Source: Microstegium vimineum
Lineage: Eukaryota; Streptophyta; Magnoliopsida; Poales; Poaceae
DNA length: 64,000 nt
Assembly (NCBI GenBank): GCA_022036555.1
Contig: CM039119.1
Coordinates: forward strand, 44,023,318 to 44,087,317
Direction of reading: 5' to 3'
The notes below the pieces were generated by a model, which worked only from the letters and a program-made list of their open reading frames with translations, was not told where the DNA came from and made no database searches. Made by a program: the position numbers and the translations under genes. Below, piece after piece: positions 36,559 to 47,813 of this stretch. Position 1 is the first letter of the stretch; the number at the start of each line of letters is the position of its first letter.

Positions 36559-37260
36559 CCCCTCCCACTTCTCTCCCACCTTGCCTTTGCTCATTTGAGT
36601 TGCTGTGTTTGTTGAGAAGGTTGAGAAGAGAGCAAGAGCCCTAGAGAGAGAGAGAGTGATTCGTGAAGCTTGAGTTCAAGTGATCCTCTCTCTAGTTCAT
36701 CCAAGAGTTCAAGTGTGCATCCTCTAATTGTGAAGCTTGAGTGAGTCAAGCGAAGATCGAGGCTTGTTACTCTTGGTGATCGACATCACCTAGACGGTCC
36801 GGTGGTGCTCGGAGGAAGGTGATCGTCGGAGGATTGTCGTCGGCCCTTCTCCATCGACGTTGTGATCGGTTGTGGGCGATTCACCGAGCCGGAGTGGCGA
36901 AGAATCAGCCTGTAGAGAGCACTCATCCCTTGCGCGGGATTAAGGGGAGTTATACCTTGCGAGGTGCTCCAATGAGGACTAGGGGGAGTGTCGACTCCTC
37001 GATACCTCGGCAAAACATCGCCGTGTCAAGCATCTCTTTCCCTAGCTCTTTATTTCCGCATTACGTTCCGCACTTGTCATTCTTTTCATACTAGAATTGT
37101 GTAGGAAGTTTTCGCTTTCCATTGACTTGCTACCGCTTTCTAGCTAGGACACACAAGCGGTAGGCACTAGAGGGTTAATTGGCTCTTTATAGGTTTAATT
37201 CTCGTTTAGAAATTAAAAAGAGCCCAATTCACCCCCCTCTTGGGCATCTTGATCCTTTCA

Positions 37261-37276
37261 ATTGGTATCGGAGCAA
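37261..37276 (+). promoter_or_regulatory. primer-binding site (initiator tRNA-Met type)
   Basis: Immediately after the LTR the sequence reads ATTGGTATCGGAGCA, which matches the plant copia primer site TGGTATCAGAGC with one A-to-G change. It confirms the 5' LTR boundary at 37260. Confidence 0.85.
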
Positions 37277-37313
37277 GGTTTGCTCTAAATTAGGCTTCAC
37301 CGCCTAGAGCAAG

Positions 37314-39723
37314 ATGTCCCATGGGGATGGACCACCTCCCATGTTTGATGGAGACGACTTTCCTTATTGGAAAGTTCGTATGGAGGCCTATCTAGAGGCC
37401 GTTGACGTGGGCGTGCTCAAAGCCGCCACAAAGGGAGGCACCCTCTTCGCGGAGGACCTCAACTTTGATAAGCACAATGCCAAGGTGAAGAACATTATCT
37501 TTCGTGGCATTAGCAAGGATGTCTTCAACCGAGTGCGTAATGCCAAAGACGCATTTGAGTGGTGGACCACTATTTGTGCTCTTCACGAAGGCACAAAGAG
37601 TGAGCGTGAAGAACGCTATCATTTGGTCATGGCTAAGCTCAATTCTTTTTCCATGCATGCAAATGAAAATGCAAATGAAATGTACTCACGACTTAACATT
37701 ATTGTAGAGGAATTGAATGGGCTCGGTCTCAACCAAATGGAACCGACCGATGTGGTACGCAAGATCCTTTGTGTCTTGCCCATTGAGAAGTATGGCCACA
37801 TTGTCACGGTGCTTCACCAAGGAGATCTCTCCGCCGCTACACCAACACAAATTTTGGGCAAGATCAATGCCCCATGAGATGTACATGAAGATTGGTGATG
37901 GTGGCTCTTCTTCCTCCTCCAAGAAGAAAGAAAAAGAGAAGGAGGAGAAGAAGGACTTGGCACTCAAGGCATCCTCCTCGGAGAAGTACAAGATGCAAGT
38001 CATGTATGAGAGTACAAGCGATGATGATGATGATGATCTCGCTCTCATGGTGAAGAAAACAACCAAGATGTTGAAGAAGCTAAGCAAGAATGGAGTCAAG
38101 TTTGACTCAAAGAAGAAGAAATTCTTCACAAGCTCTTCAAGAAAGCCTCTCTCCAAGATGGATTGCTACAATTGTGGAAAACTTGGACACTTGGCTCATT
38201 CTTGCCCTGAGGAGAAGAAAGACAAGTACAAGAACAAGAAAGCAAACAACAAGTTCAAGTACAACAAGGGCAACAAAGTTGAGTCAAGTGATGAGGAGAA
38301 GAAGGATGACAAGCCATTCAAGAAGAAGAAGAACTTCAACTTCCACAAGAAGAAGAAGAATGGCAAAGCCTACATTGTTGGTGATTGGCTCACCGACATT
38401 GAAGACTCAAGTGACTCATCCGGAGATGAAAGTGAAGAAGAGAAGGTGGCCGCCTTGGTGATTGGTTCATCTACTCCACCGCCACCCCCTCCATCTCCGA
38501 GCTCATCCTCTACACACCTATGCCTCATGGCTAAAGGTGACAAAAAGGTACAAAAAGAGGATAGTGATGATGAGGCTAGCTCTAGTGATGATAGTGATGA
38601 TGAGTTTGAGGCACCTTCATATGATGAGCTAATTGAAATTTGCAACAAATATAATAAGCTCATTAGGAAGTATAAAGGTAAAAGTGAATCACTAGAGAAA
38701 GCCAACGATAACTTGCATGCTAAGCTTGATGACTTATCTAGTGCTAAGGATGAATTGAAGCTTGAGAACAAATCTCTCTCATCTAGCACTAGGGAGCTCA
38801 AAGCCTCACTCAAGCAAGCTAATGAGAAACATGATAAGCTTGAGAGGTCAACACAAGAGCTCCATACAAGATACAACTTTCTAAAAGATGACTACAACCA
38901 AGTTAAGAATGAACATGGTACACTTGTGATAGCTAATGAATTGCTTTCAAATGATCTTGCTACACATGTTGCTATTAACCCGGTTGTTAAGTGTGATATA
39001 ACTACTTGTGAGGACTTGCTTGATGAAGTTGCTAGTGAGCAAAATGCTAAGTGCAAGGGCAAGAAGGTAGTTGAGGACGAAAAACATGATGAATATGTGA
39101 AGATGAGGCAAGAAAACTCCAAGCTCAAGGAAGAACTAACCAACCTCAAGGCAAGCAAGCCATTCACTATCAAGTCGGCCAAGCAAGATGACAAAGATGC
39201 AATGACCTTGATTAACTCTCTCAAAGAGGAAAATGCAAAGCTCAAGGTTGAGAAGATCAAGCTTACAAGTGGATTGGAGAAGTTCACTAAGGGCCACAAC
39301 CTCCAAAGTGAGCTCTTGATTAACACTATCATAAAGACCGACAAGACCGGCATTGGGTTCAAGGAGAACCAAATCATGAAGGCCAAAGTCAAGATAGAAG
39401 CCAAGAACTACTACAAGAACAAGGCCATGAGAAGCAACTATGACACACGAAAGCCCAAGCTCAAGAAGTGCAATGGATGTGGTCAAGAGGGTCACTTTCA
39501 ATCCCAATGCAAGACTCCACCTCCCAAGACCTTGCCCAAGCACATAAGGCCTTTCGCTCATGATGCACACTTCATCATCAACAAGGACTCCAAGGGTAGA
39601 CCTCAAGTTGTGTTTCTCGGTCCTAAGATGAAGAACAAGCCCAAAGTGCTATGGGTTGCTAAGGAGTTAGTGGACAAGGCTATGGGACCTCGCCAAGTGT
39701 GGGTTCCCAAACAACAAGCTTAA
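37314..39723 (+). pseudogene. Sirevirus gag with one frameshift
   Basis: Starts at ATG 37314 with the copia gag opening (PPPMFDGDDFPYWKVRME). The capsid-like part (UBN2/DUF4219 type) continues to about 37868, where one extra C in a run of four shifts the frame; the following frame, to TAA at 39721-39723, restores normal gag sequence from HEMYM on. It contains two zinc knuckles, CYNCGKLGHLAHSC (about 38165) and CNGCGQEGHFQSQC (about 39470), Lys-rich and Asp/Ser-rich stretches, and a long coiled coil at about 38620-39320. Apart from the single shift it is intact, which suggests a fairly young copy. Gag would form the virus-like particle around the RNA. Confidence 0.9.
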
Positions 39724-39744
39724 CTCCAAGTTGCTTGTGTGTAG

Positions 39745-42700
39745 GTGAACTACAAGACCGGTGGAAGTCATCGGGTGATTGATAGTGGATGCACTCAACA
39801 TATGACCGGTGACTCTCGGATGTTCACCACACTTGAGGAAAATTGTGAAGGGCAAGACAAGATTACCTTTGGGGATAATTCAAAAGGAAAAATGCAAGGC
39901 CTAGGCAAAGTGGCAATCTCAAATGATCAATCAATATCAAATGTCTTGCTAGTACAATCTTTGAGCTTCAACTTGCTATCGGTGGGACAACTATGTGATC
40001 TTGGCTTCCAATGTCTCTTCACTCCAAATGAGGTAGTTGTGTCCAAGATTGAAGATTCATCATTGATATTCAAAGGATTTCGGCACAACAATCTCTACCT
40101 AGTGGACTTCACCTCAAATGAAGCTAGTTTGCAAACATGTCTATTCTCCAAGAGTTCTTTGGGTTGGCTATGGCATAGAAGATTAGCAAATGTGGGAATG
40201 TCAACTTTGAAGAAGCTTGTCAAGGAGTTGGTTAGAGGTGTGAAGGATGTTGTGTTTGAGAAGGACAAACGTTGTAGTGCATGTCAAGCCGACAAGCAAG
40301 TGGCAAACACTCATCCAACCAAAGCTTTCATGTCAACTTCAAGAGTCCTAGAGCTACTTCACATGGATCTATTTGGACCTACCACCTATGCTAGCCTTAG
40401 TGGCAATCTCTTTTGCTTGGTGGTAGTTGATGACTACTCTAGGTACACTTGGGTGTTCTTGCTTCAAGACAAGGGAGAAACTCAATCAATATTCAAGAAG
40501 TTTGCAACTAGAGCCCAAAATGAGTTTGATGTGAAGATCAAGAAGATAAGAAGTGACAATGGGACCGAGTTTGTGAACACCAAGATTGAAGATTATTGTG
40601 ATGAAGTTGGGATCAAGCATGAAGTATCTGCTACTTATACTCTTCAACAAAATGGTGTAGTAGAGAGGAAGAACCGGACACTTATCACTCTTGCAAGATC
40701 AATGCTTGATGAATACAACACCCCCGAGAAGTTTTGGGCCGAAGCAATCAACACCGCATGCTATGCGGCCAACCGGCTATTTGTCCAAAGGCTTCTCAAG
40801 AAGACCCCCTATGAGCTTGTGAATGGGAAGAAACCGGATATATCCTTTTTCCGAGTGTTTGGTTGCAAAGTGTACATCTACAAGAAGTGCCAACACTTGG
40901 GCAAGTTCCAAAGGAGATGTGACATTGGTTTCCTTGTTGGATATTCACTTAAATCCAAGGCATACCGTGTATTTAACAAAACCACCGGCTTAGTTGAAGA
41001 AACGAATGACTTAGAGTTTGATGAAACTAATGGCTCTCAAGAAGAGCATGAAAATCTTGATGACGTAGGTGATGAACCCTTGAGGGAGGCCATGAAGAAT
41101 ATGCCACTTGGTGCTATCAACCCGCAAGAGGTGGAAGAAGTTGAAGATGAAGCAAATCAAGATCCTTCTCCACCCCACACTCCTCAAGTTGATGAAGGAG
41201 ATCAAGTGAGGGAAGCTCAAGAAGACACTCACATTCCTCAAGATCAAGCCGAGGCCGAAGCAAGCAATGTTGAAGCACCACAACCTCCTCCCCAAGTGAT
41301 TAATAGAAGATCTACACCTATGCTTCAAGCCCATCCACAAGACCTCATCATAGGGAGTCCATCAAGGGGGGTAACAACTCGATCTAAACTTGCTTCTTAT
41401 GTTGAACATCACTCTTTTGTTTCCTTTGTTGAGCCTTCTAGTGTGGAGGATGCACTTGCGGATCCAGATTGGGTGAATGCCATGCACGAAGAGTTGAACA
41501 ACTTCACCCGGAACGAAGTGTGGACACTAGTAGAAAAGCCCAAAGGAGCAAGAATCATTGGCACCAAGTGGGTGTTTAGGAACAAGCAAGATGATCTAGG
41601 CGTGGTTGTGAGAAACAAGGCAAGATTGGTGGCAAAGGGGTTCTCCCAAGTTGAAGGCTTGGAGTTTGGGGAGACCTTTGCACCGGTTGCAAGACTAGAA
41701 GCCATTCGTATCCTTTTAGCATATGCTTCACACCATAAAATGAAACTTTTTCAAATGGATGTGAAGAGTGCCTTTCTAAATGGTTTCATTAATGAACTTG
41801 TTTTTGTCTCACAACCTCCCGGGTTTGAAGACCCAAATTGTCCTAATCATGTGTATAGGTTGTCCAAGGCACTCTATGGATTGAAGCAAGCTCCAAGAGC
41901 TTGGTATGAGAGGCTAAGGGACTTCCTACTCAAGAAGGGCTTCAAGATCGGGAAAGTGGATACCACACTCTTCACCAAGGTGCTAGATGGAGAGATCTTC
42001 GTTTGCCAAGTATATGTCGATGACATTATATTTGGGTCAACAAACCAAGGTCATAGCAAGGAATTTGGTGCATTGATGTCCAAGGAGTTCGAGATGTCGA
42101 TGATTGGCGAGCTAACCTTCTTCCTTGGCTTCCAAGTGAAGCAATTGAGGGAGGGCACCTTCATATCTCAAGAGAAGTACACTTATGATGTGCTCAAGAA
42201 ATTCAAGATGGAGGATTGCAAGCCAATCAAGACCCCAATGCCTACTAATGGGCATCTCGATCTCGATAAGGGAGGTAAACCGAGTGACCAAACTCTCTAT
42301 CGTTCTATGATCGGTAGTTTACTTTACCTCACCACATCTAGGACGAATATCATGTTTAGTGTGTGTATGTGTGCTAGATTTCAAGCAAACCCTAAGGAGT
42401 CGCATCTTTGTGCGGTTAAAAGAATCCTTAGGTACTTAAGGCACACCCCTAGCATGGGTCTTTGGTATCCCAAAGGAGCTCCCTTCCAACTAGTTGGCTA
42501 TTCCGATTCGGATTACGCCGGGTGTAAGGTTGATAGGAAGAGTACCTCCGGCGGGTGCCACATGCTAGGAAGATCACTTGTTTCTTGGTCCTCAAAGAAG
42601 CAAAATAGTGTGGCATTGTCAACCGCCGAGGCGGAATACATTGCCATGGGAGCAAGTTGTGCACAAATCTTATACATGACCCAAACACTCTTTGATTACG

Positions 42701-42972
42701 GCGTGTTTTTAAAAGAAGTTCCACTTTTGTGTGATAATGAAAGCGCCGTAAAGCTTGCAAACAACCCGGTTCAACACTCTCGCACCAAGCACATAGATAT
42801 TTGCCATCACTTTCTTAGAGATCATGTGGCTAGGAAAGACATAACACTAGTTGGAGTTAAGAGCAAAGATCAATTGGCGGATATCTTCACTAAACCACTC
42901 GATGAAACAACCTTTTGTAGGTTGAGAAGCGAGTTAAACGTGCTTGATCACTCTAATTTCACTAAAAGATGA
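39745..42972 (+). CDS. Sirevirus pol polyprotein (protease-integrase-RT-RNase H), open
   Basis: An uninterrupted 1075-codon frame in copia order. The protease active site VIDSGCTQHMTG is at residues 11-22. The GAG-pre-integrase zinc region is around LWHRRLANVGMSTL and RCSACQADK. The integrase core carries HMDLFGP, IRSDNGTEFVN and the QNGVVERKNR Glu motif. Reverse transcriptase has FQMDVKSAFLNG, LYGLKQAPRAWY and YVDD at residues 757-760. RNase H has STAEAEYIAM and ends near KHIDICHHFL. The ORF track start is GTG in the same frame as gag, behind two stop codons (39721 and 39742), so pol is probably made by stop suppression as a gag-pol fusion. All catalytic motifs I can check are present, unlike the rest of the element. 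Confidence 0.95.
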   Translation: MNYKTGGSHRVIDSGCTQHMTGDSRMFTTLEENCEGQDKITFGDNSKGKMQGLGKVAISNDQSISNVLLVQSLSFNLLSVGQLCDLGFQCLFTPNEVVVSKIEDSSLIFKGFRHNNLYLVDFTSNEASLQTCLFSKSSLGWLWHRRLANVGMSTLKKLVKELVRGVKDVVFEKDKRCSACQADKQVANTHPTKAFMSTSRVLELLHMDLFGPTTYASLSGNLFCLVVVDDYSRYTWVFLLQDKGETQSIFKKFATRAQNEFDVKIKKIRSDNGTEFVNTKIEDYCDEVGIKHEVSATYTLQQNGVVERKNRTLITLARSMLDEYNTPEKFWAEAINTACYAANRLFVQRLLKKTPYELVNGKKPDISFFRVFGCKVYIYKKCQHLGKFQRRCDIGFLVGYSLKSKAYRVFNKTTGLVEETNDLEFDETNGSQEEHENLDDVGDEPLREAMKNMPLGAINPQEVEEVEDEANQDPSPPHTPQVDEGDQVREAQEDTHIPQDQAEAEASNVEAPQPPPQVINRRSTPMLQAHPQDLIIGSPSRGVTTRSKLASYVEHHSFVSFVEPSSVEDALADPDWVNAMHEELNNFTRNEVWTLVEKPKGARIIGTKWVFRNKQDDLGVVVRNKARLVAKGFSQVEGLEFGETFAPVARLEAIRILLAYASHHKMKLFQMDVKSAFLNGFINELVFVSQPPGFEDPNCPNHVYRLSKALYGLKQAPRAWYERLRDFLLKKGFKIGKVDTTLFTKVLDGEIFVCQVYVDDIIFGSTNQGHSKEFGALMSKEFEMSMIGELTFFLGFQVKQLREGTFISQEKYTYDVLKKFKMEDCKPIKTPMPTNGHLDLDKGGKPSDQTLYRSMIGSLLYLTTSRTNIMFSVCMCARFQANPKESHLCAVKRILRYLRHTPSMGLWYPKGAPFQLVGYSDSDYAGCKVDRKSTSGGCHMLGRSLVSWSSKKQNSVALSTAEAEYIAMGASCAQILYMTQTLFDYGVFLKEVPLLCDNESAVKLANNPVQHSRTKHIDICHHFLRDHVARKDITLVGVKSKDQLADIFTKPLDETTFCRLRSELNVLDHSNFTKR

Positions 42973-44576
42973 GTTTGTGTGAACCATGCATTCATATGTA
43001 ACATAACATGTTTAATTTGGCAATGCACATAGGCTTGGCTAACGCGATTAAGATAACCGCCCTCAAAGCGTGTGACAAAGCTTAACCGTGGTTTAAACTT
43101 GCAAGCAACCTAGATTCAAATTTCGTATTGCATAGCATATGCATGTGTGTTGTTTGTCATTCCTTTTCGGTTAAGTCTTTTGAGCATCCTCTGTGTTCGT
43201 TCACTTAGGGGGAGCATTCCGAGCTCAAGACACTTCTATACCCCTCTTGTGGCCATATGATGACTCCTTGGTGCTTTCATTCGAATATTTTGAGCTAAAA
43301 CTAAAATTAAGCCTATGGCAAACTATTTGAAAATGAGTGTTTGAGAGATGGTTCTCATGTCAAGTCCAATCAGGTGTTATTTGGATCTTATTGGGATTAG
43401 AACTTGGTTGGGAGAAAGACGCAAAAAGAAAATTTGAAAAATTCTATTTAAAAGGCGTCGGACGCTGCCGACGGACCCTCGGTGTCAATTGCCTCAGCAT
43501 CCGTCGCGATCGTCCGGAGATTAAATTTGCCCGCTTACAGGGCGACGGACGCTCCCCCAAGCGTCCGTCGCGGTCAATGTGATTGGGCGTTTCAAATCTG
43601 TTCTGGAAGCTCGACGGACGATGCCGTCGGATGCTCCCCGAGCGTCCGTCGCATACCGAGGGAGCGTCCGTCGCGAACTTAACAACGATTTTTTTTTTAA
43701 AAACTCCCGTCTCCTTCTCTGTTTCTCCCAATTCGATCTGTCCGCCGCCGTGCTCGCGCTCAAACCCTAACCGCCGCTCCTCGCCGCCGCTGGGCTCCTG
43801 TGCCGCCCATCGCCGGAGCGCCACCTCCCTGCGCCGCCGCCTGCTCCTCGCGCCGCCATCTCCCCTTCCTGCACTGCGCCGCCACCTACGCCACCGTCCT
43901 CTCCTCTGCGCCGCCTGCTCCACCCCGCAACACTGCCACCCACCGCCGCGCCAGGCTCTTTCCACACTGCCACCCAATCCAGCCGTGCAACTCAGTTTGC
44001 CAAGGAGTTGGAGGTCAATCGATCTTAGTTGGGTGTCAAGGTGAAATTTCTCTCCTGAGTCTTTCTTTCTAAGATTGCAACTCACCTCTCTATCACCACA
44101 CCTTAACCCTGCATTGCCCTAATTAGACTTTGGATTGCGGATTGCGGCTAATCGATTGGGGAATCTCTCCTCTCCTCTTGTCTTGGTCACTGTTCGAGGT
44201 ATGAAATGGCAAAATCGATCTCTATTTCTTATCTACTTCTTTTCACTCTCTAGTCACTCTCATCCCTAATTTCATGCTTCTATAGACATTGCTCACCTTT
44301 AGTTACATGCTTATGGTATACTCCTATCTATTTCTCACGAGCAGGGTCAGCTGATCAGAAAATCAGAGGGTCAGAGCAGTGACAGTGAACTCGGGGCAAA
44401 GCCCGCGAGTACGGATCAAGGCAAAGCCTCGCGAGGACAATCCAGGGCCGGCGTGCCACTCTTGCAGTCTGTGGTTCTGAGGATTGTCAGTGATTGTCTT
44501 TCAGTGGTGATAGGTTTCTGAGGGTGTGACCTTTGAGATTCAGTTTGTCAGGTTCTGGTTGGCAAAGTTAGATACA
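42973..44576. other. noncoding region between Sirevirus pol and env-like frame
   Basis: Contains a purine-rich TTAGGGGGAGCATT near 43206 (a possible internal polypurine tract). A second cluster of GTCGGACGCT / GCGTCCGTCG motifs lies at 43455-43680, followed by a GC-rich stretch with CCGCC repeats (43740-43990). Open frames here are low-complexity shadows. Confidence 0.7.
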
Positions 44577-47257
44577 ATGGCAAGAACGAAGAATGCAGGT
44601 CCCGTTCCCGGTAGTGGTGGTGACCCTCCACCTCCACCACGTCCACCCACTGACCGGGGAAAGGGAAAGCAAAAGGTCATCTCACGGAAGCGCAAGAGGC
44701 CAGCGATGGATCCAGACTCGGCTGCAGCACTAGCAGTGGCAGAGGCCGCCGAGATAGCGGAGCGAGGAGGACGTCGCACCGGCTTGAGGCTCTCGCCTCG
44801 CCGTGGAGCGCATCGTGAGTCCCCTCCACCTCCAGAGACAGAGCCCGTCGAGGCTACAGAGGCTGAGGAGACAGAGCCAGTCCCAGAGACTGAGCCGACA
44901 AAGGCCGCGGGCCACTCTTCCATTGGAGAGCTGATGAGCCGTCGAGTTACCCGTTCCAGAGGCTCAGGTGCACCACCTAGCCCTCCAGGACCCCGGCTCC
45001 CAGACCCAGTGAGGCACCAGGTTAGAGTGCTTACAGCGAAGCAAGTCCAGGTACTTCGCTTCGTCGACTTCCAGTCCTGGTTCCCACCTCAGAGGGACCC
45101 CCGTGCCGGACGAGACTTTTACACTACAGTGCACGAGGATTTCTACCGAGCTTACATCGACACTGATGCTCCTCTCAGAGCTCACAGGGTGTGTCCGTCT
45201 GCCCATATAGAGGGGATCGGTGGTCCAGAGATCTAGCAGCATCTCCAGTACATTCAGGGTCTGACAGATCTGATGGGACGCTCAGGGGCATATCAGAAGG
45301 ATTGGGTATATCAGTTTTACGCCTCTCTGTGGATCTCGCCCGATCACGAGTTCCTACACTTTGGATTTCAGGGATGTGATTTCAGGGTTACAGCAGCACA
45401 TTTCAGAGAGCTCTTTCACCTAGAGTCCTCTCCTACCAGGATCCACAGTCTTTGCTATGGGGATCAGGAGGCCCCTCGCCGACCTCACGATGGTATAGTG
45501 CAATCTACGGATTTCGTGAGGCCGTGCTTTCAATAGCCGTTCACTGAGGGTTCGAGCCGTACACCACGTGACCTCACTCCACTGGCTCGGATCCTCCATG
45601 ATGTACTTAGACGCACTATCCTCCCTCGAATTGGAGCCCGAGATACGATCACTCGCCTACAGCTGTGGCTCCTTGCCCATATTGTCAGGAAGGAGAAGTT
45701 CGACCTCTGGGATTTGATAGTGAGCGAGCTTGAGGATATTATAGCTGCTGGGTTCAGGGGTCATTGGCAACTGCAGTTTGCGCATTGGATTTCTTATTTG
45801 ATAGTTGCCAAGACCGGGTTAGGTGCCATGAGAGTCACTCTTACGAGGTCAGCGACAGAGTTTCCGGTTTACTCGATGAGTCAGCTTGTGATCCATGCAA
45901 ACCTGCCTTGCCCCAGCCGAGCTTACAGACCAGGCACTAGGCAGGCCAGTGTGCCACCACAGTCGGCTGAGGTCACGGATGCTACAGTTGAGCAGATTGC
46001 TCAGGCAGAGCTGGCTGACTTAGATGCAGATATTGACACAGCTACTGAGACAGTCTTTAGAGAGGACCTCGACTCTGACAGCTCTAACGAGGACTACCAG
46101 CCGGTGCGTGAGTATGCACCGATGCCTCATGACCATGAGGCAGGAGGGTCAGGCACAGCCGCAGCAGCTCCAGCTCCAAGTTCTAGCTCCTCTGAGGCTA
46201 CTTTGCTCACTATTCTGTCGAGGATGCAAGAGGAGCAGTCACGTCAGGCAGAGGAGCAGAGGCGACAGGCTGCCGATCTACGGAGGCTTACTAAGCAGCA
46301 GCTGGCAGCTCAGGCACAGACTCAGGCCAGGCAGGAGGAGTTTCAGCGCCAGTTCCTAGCCTATCAGCTGCAGCAGGCAGAGATTCAGAAGACTCAGACA
46401 TTGCTACTTGAGCGTCTTCTGGCCTCTGGCTCCGGGCAGACTTCCACACCACAGTTTCAGTTGCCCGACGTCTCACAGCAGCAGCAGTTCACCTCACCTC
46501 CACAGCAGCCTCCAGTAGTTGTGGTTCCGACTCCAGCGTTACCGTCTAGAGGACAGCAGAGTCAGGCACCAGCTACTCCTCCGTTTCAGCCACCAGCCTC
46601 TCCTGAGTACTAGACTCCGAGGACCCAGGTGTCCTCTTGGATAGCTTCACCCGGAGAGTTTTAGACAGGATTCACTCCTACCCGGGGAACTACCATAGCT
46701 GAGGCCTCGAGAGATCTCTCAGCTTCCTATCTAGAGATCACGGGAGAAGACTCCCAGGAGCAGCTCAGCCAGTCTCACCAGCTCCAGCAGTTGCAGCCGA
46801 TCCTCCGGCGACGGGCACCCACTTGTCCTCAGTTGCCTCGTCGGAGATCGCTCCTGAGCAGTCAGCACAGACAGTCACTACCCCTCCAGCTGTAGTTCAG
46901 ACAGATGCCATATCACTAGTAGATGAGGCAGTTACAGTGGCAGTGTCTTCTCCAGCTCAGACTCAGCCCACAGAGGTTGCATCAGCAGTGTCACTTGTTG
47001 CTCTAGCCGTGACACCGTCCCCCTCGCCTCGAGTATTCACTCGTCGGGTTCACAGGCCTGCTACTACTGAGGCAGGACCATCAGAGGCCCCAACTGAGCC
47101 TCAGGGGGAGTTAGTTGAGACAGCAGTGCCAGAGGTTACCCCAGCTGCGCCTACTCCAACAGAGACTGAGTCAGATGAGTCAGACCTTCAGGACTTCATC
47201 ATGCTTGATCGGAAGGCTGCAGCTCCTCCACCTTCTTCTCCAGCCCCAGACTCTTAG
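44577..47257 (+). pseudogene. Sirevirus env-like ORF, broken
   Basis: The ATG at 44577 starts a Pro/Lys-rich N terminus with a basic KVISRKRKRP stretch. A globular region continues in the same frame to 46613 despite TAG at 45234-45236 and TAG at 45534-45536 (core: FVDFQSWFPPQRDP, WVYQFYASLWISPDHEF, LWLLAHIVRKEKFDLWDLI). Next come a Gln/Ala-rich coiled coil (about 46200-46440) and Pro/Ser/Thr-rich tails, with a change of frame before 46823-47257. Its position after pol is that of the env-like gene of Sireviruses. The core also recalls the 'putative plant transposon protein' domain. No clear signal peptide or membrane anchor is seen, so an envelope role is not supported by this copy. Confidence 0.72.
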
Positions 47258-47725
47258 TTTTTGGTGCTAGACGCCAAAGGGGGAGAGAGGGTCGAGTATA
47301 GAGATAGGGGGAGGGATTTGGATCTTTGTATGCTTATTTACCCCGTACTCTTTCATCATGTCTACCTTTATGCATTTGTTTATATGTGTGATGTGATGAT
47401 TACGTTGGTTGATGTTTATATGGTTGCCTGTGACAAACTCTTGATTATCACTAATATATCTTGTGAGTTGTCTCATGTTTCATGATATATCTCTATGCTT
47501 AACGTTAATTGAGCTTCTACGCTATACTCCGAAACATCCTTTGAGAATATCATGAGGTACTTCTTTTACATTCATATCTATAAGTACCATGTTTTGTGAT
47601 TTGGCTTGGGTAAGCAAGCATGCGTCATTACAAATTCACTAACCCTTGCTCAACCATTCCAAGTCACCATTAAGTCTTAACCATAACTCTTAACCATACT
47701 CGAGGATCTATTGTCGTCAATCACC

Positions 47726-47739
47726 AAAAAGGGGGAGAT
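47726..47739 (+). promoter_or_regulatory. polypurine tract of the Sirevirus
   Basis: AAAAAGGGGGAGAT directly before TGAAGAATC, the LTR start. It is the expected primer for plus-strand synthesis and fixes the start of the truncated 3' LTR. Confidence 0.88.
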
Positions 47740-47813
47740 TGAAGAATCATTGCCCTAGTTGGTTTCGGCGATTAACGACAATTAGAGATTATTATGGCTA
47801 ACGTGTGTTTTGC
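47740..47813 (+). repeat. 74-bp remnant of the Sirevirus 3' LTR
   Basis: Matches 35659-35732 of the 5' LTR and then stops abruptly after GTGTTTTGC, where gypsy gag sequence begins. About 1.5 kb of LTR is missing, so this is a deletion junction and not a normal element end. Confidence 0.92.

Larger units (their letters stand above)
35659..37260 (+). repeat. 5' LTR of the Sirevirus, 1602 bp
   Basis: Starts TGAAGAATCATTGCCC and ends GATCCTTTCA directly before the primer-binding site. A cluster of GCGTCGGACGCT / GCGTCCGTCG motifs in both orientations lies at about 36098-36515, just upstream of the TATA box, and resembles the palindromic repeats described for Sirevirus LTRs. The first 74 bp match the remnant at 47740-47813 with three mismatches or fewer. 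Confidence 0.92.
35659..47813 (+). mobile_element. Sirevirus-type Ty1/copia retrotransposon, 3' LTR truncated
   Basis: Plus-strand copia element inside the gypsy gag. In order it has a full 5' LTR (35659-37260), an iMet-type primer site, gag with two CCHC knuckles, an open pol in copia order (protease, integrase, RT, RNase H), repeat-rich noncoding sequence, an env-like frame, a polypurine tract, and a 74-bp remnant of the 3' LTR. An env-like frame after pol, the two-knuckle gag and repeat-rich LTRs mark the Sirevirus genus. No target duplication is visible because the right end, with part of the surrounding gag, has been deleted. Confidence 0.93.

Noticed and set aside
43444..44085. 213-residue minus-strand Gly/Arg-rich frame
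   Set aside because: Shadow across the motif array and CCGCC-rich noncoding part of the Sirevirus.
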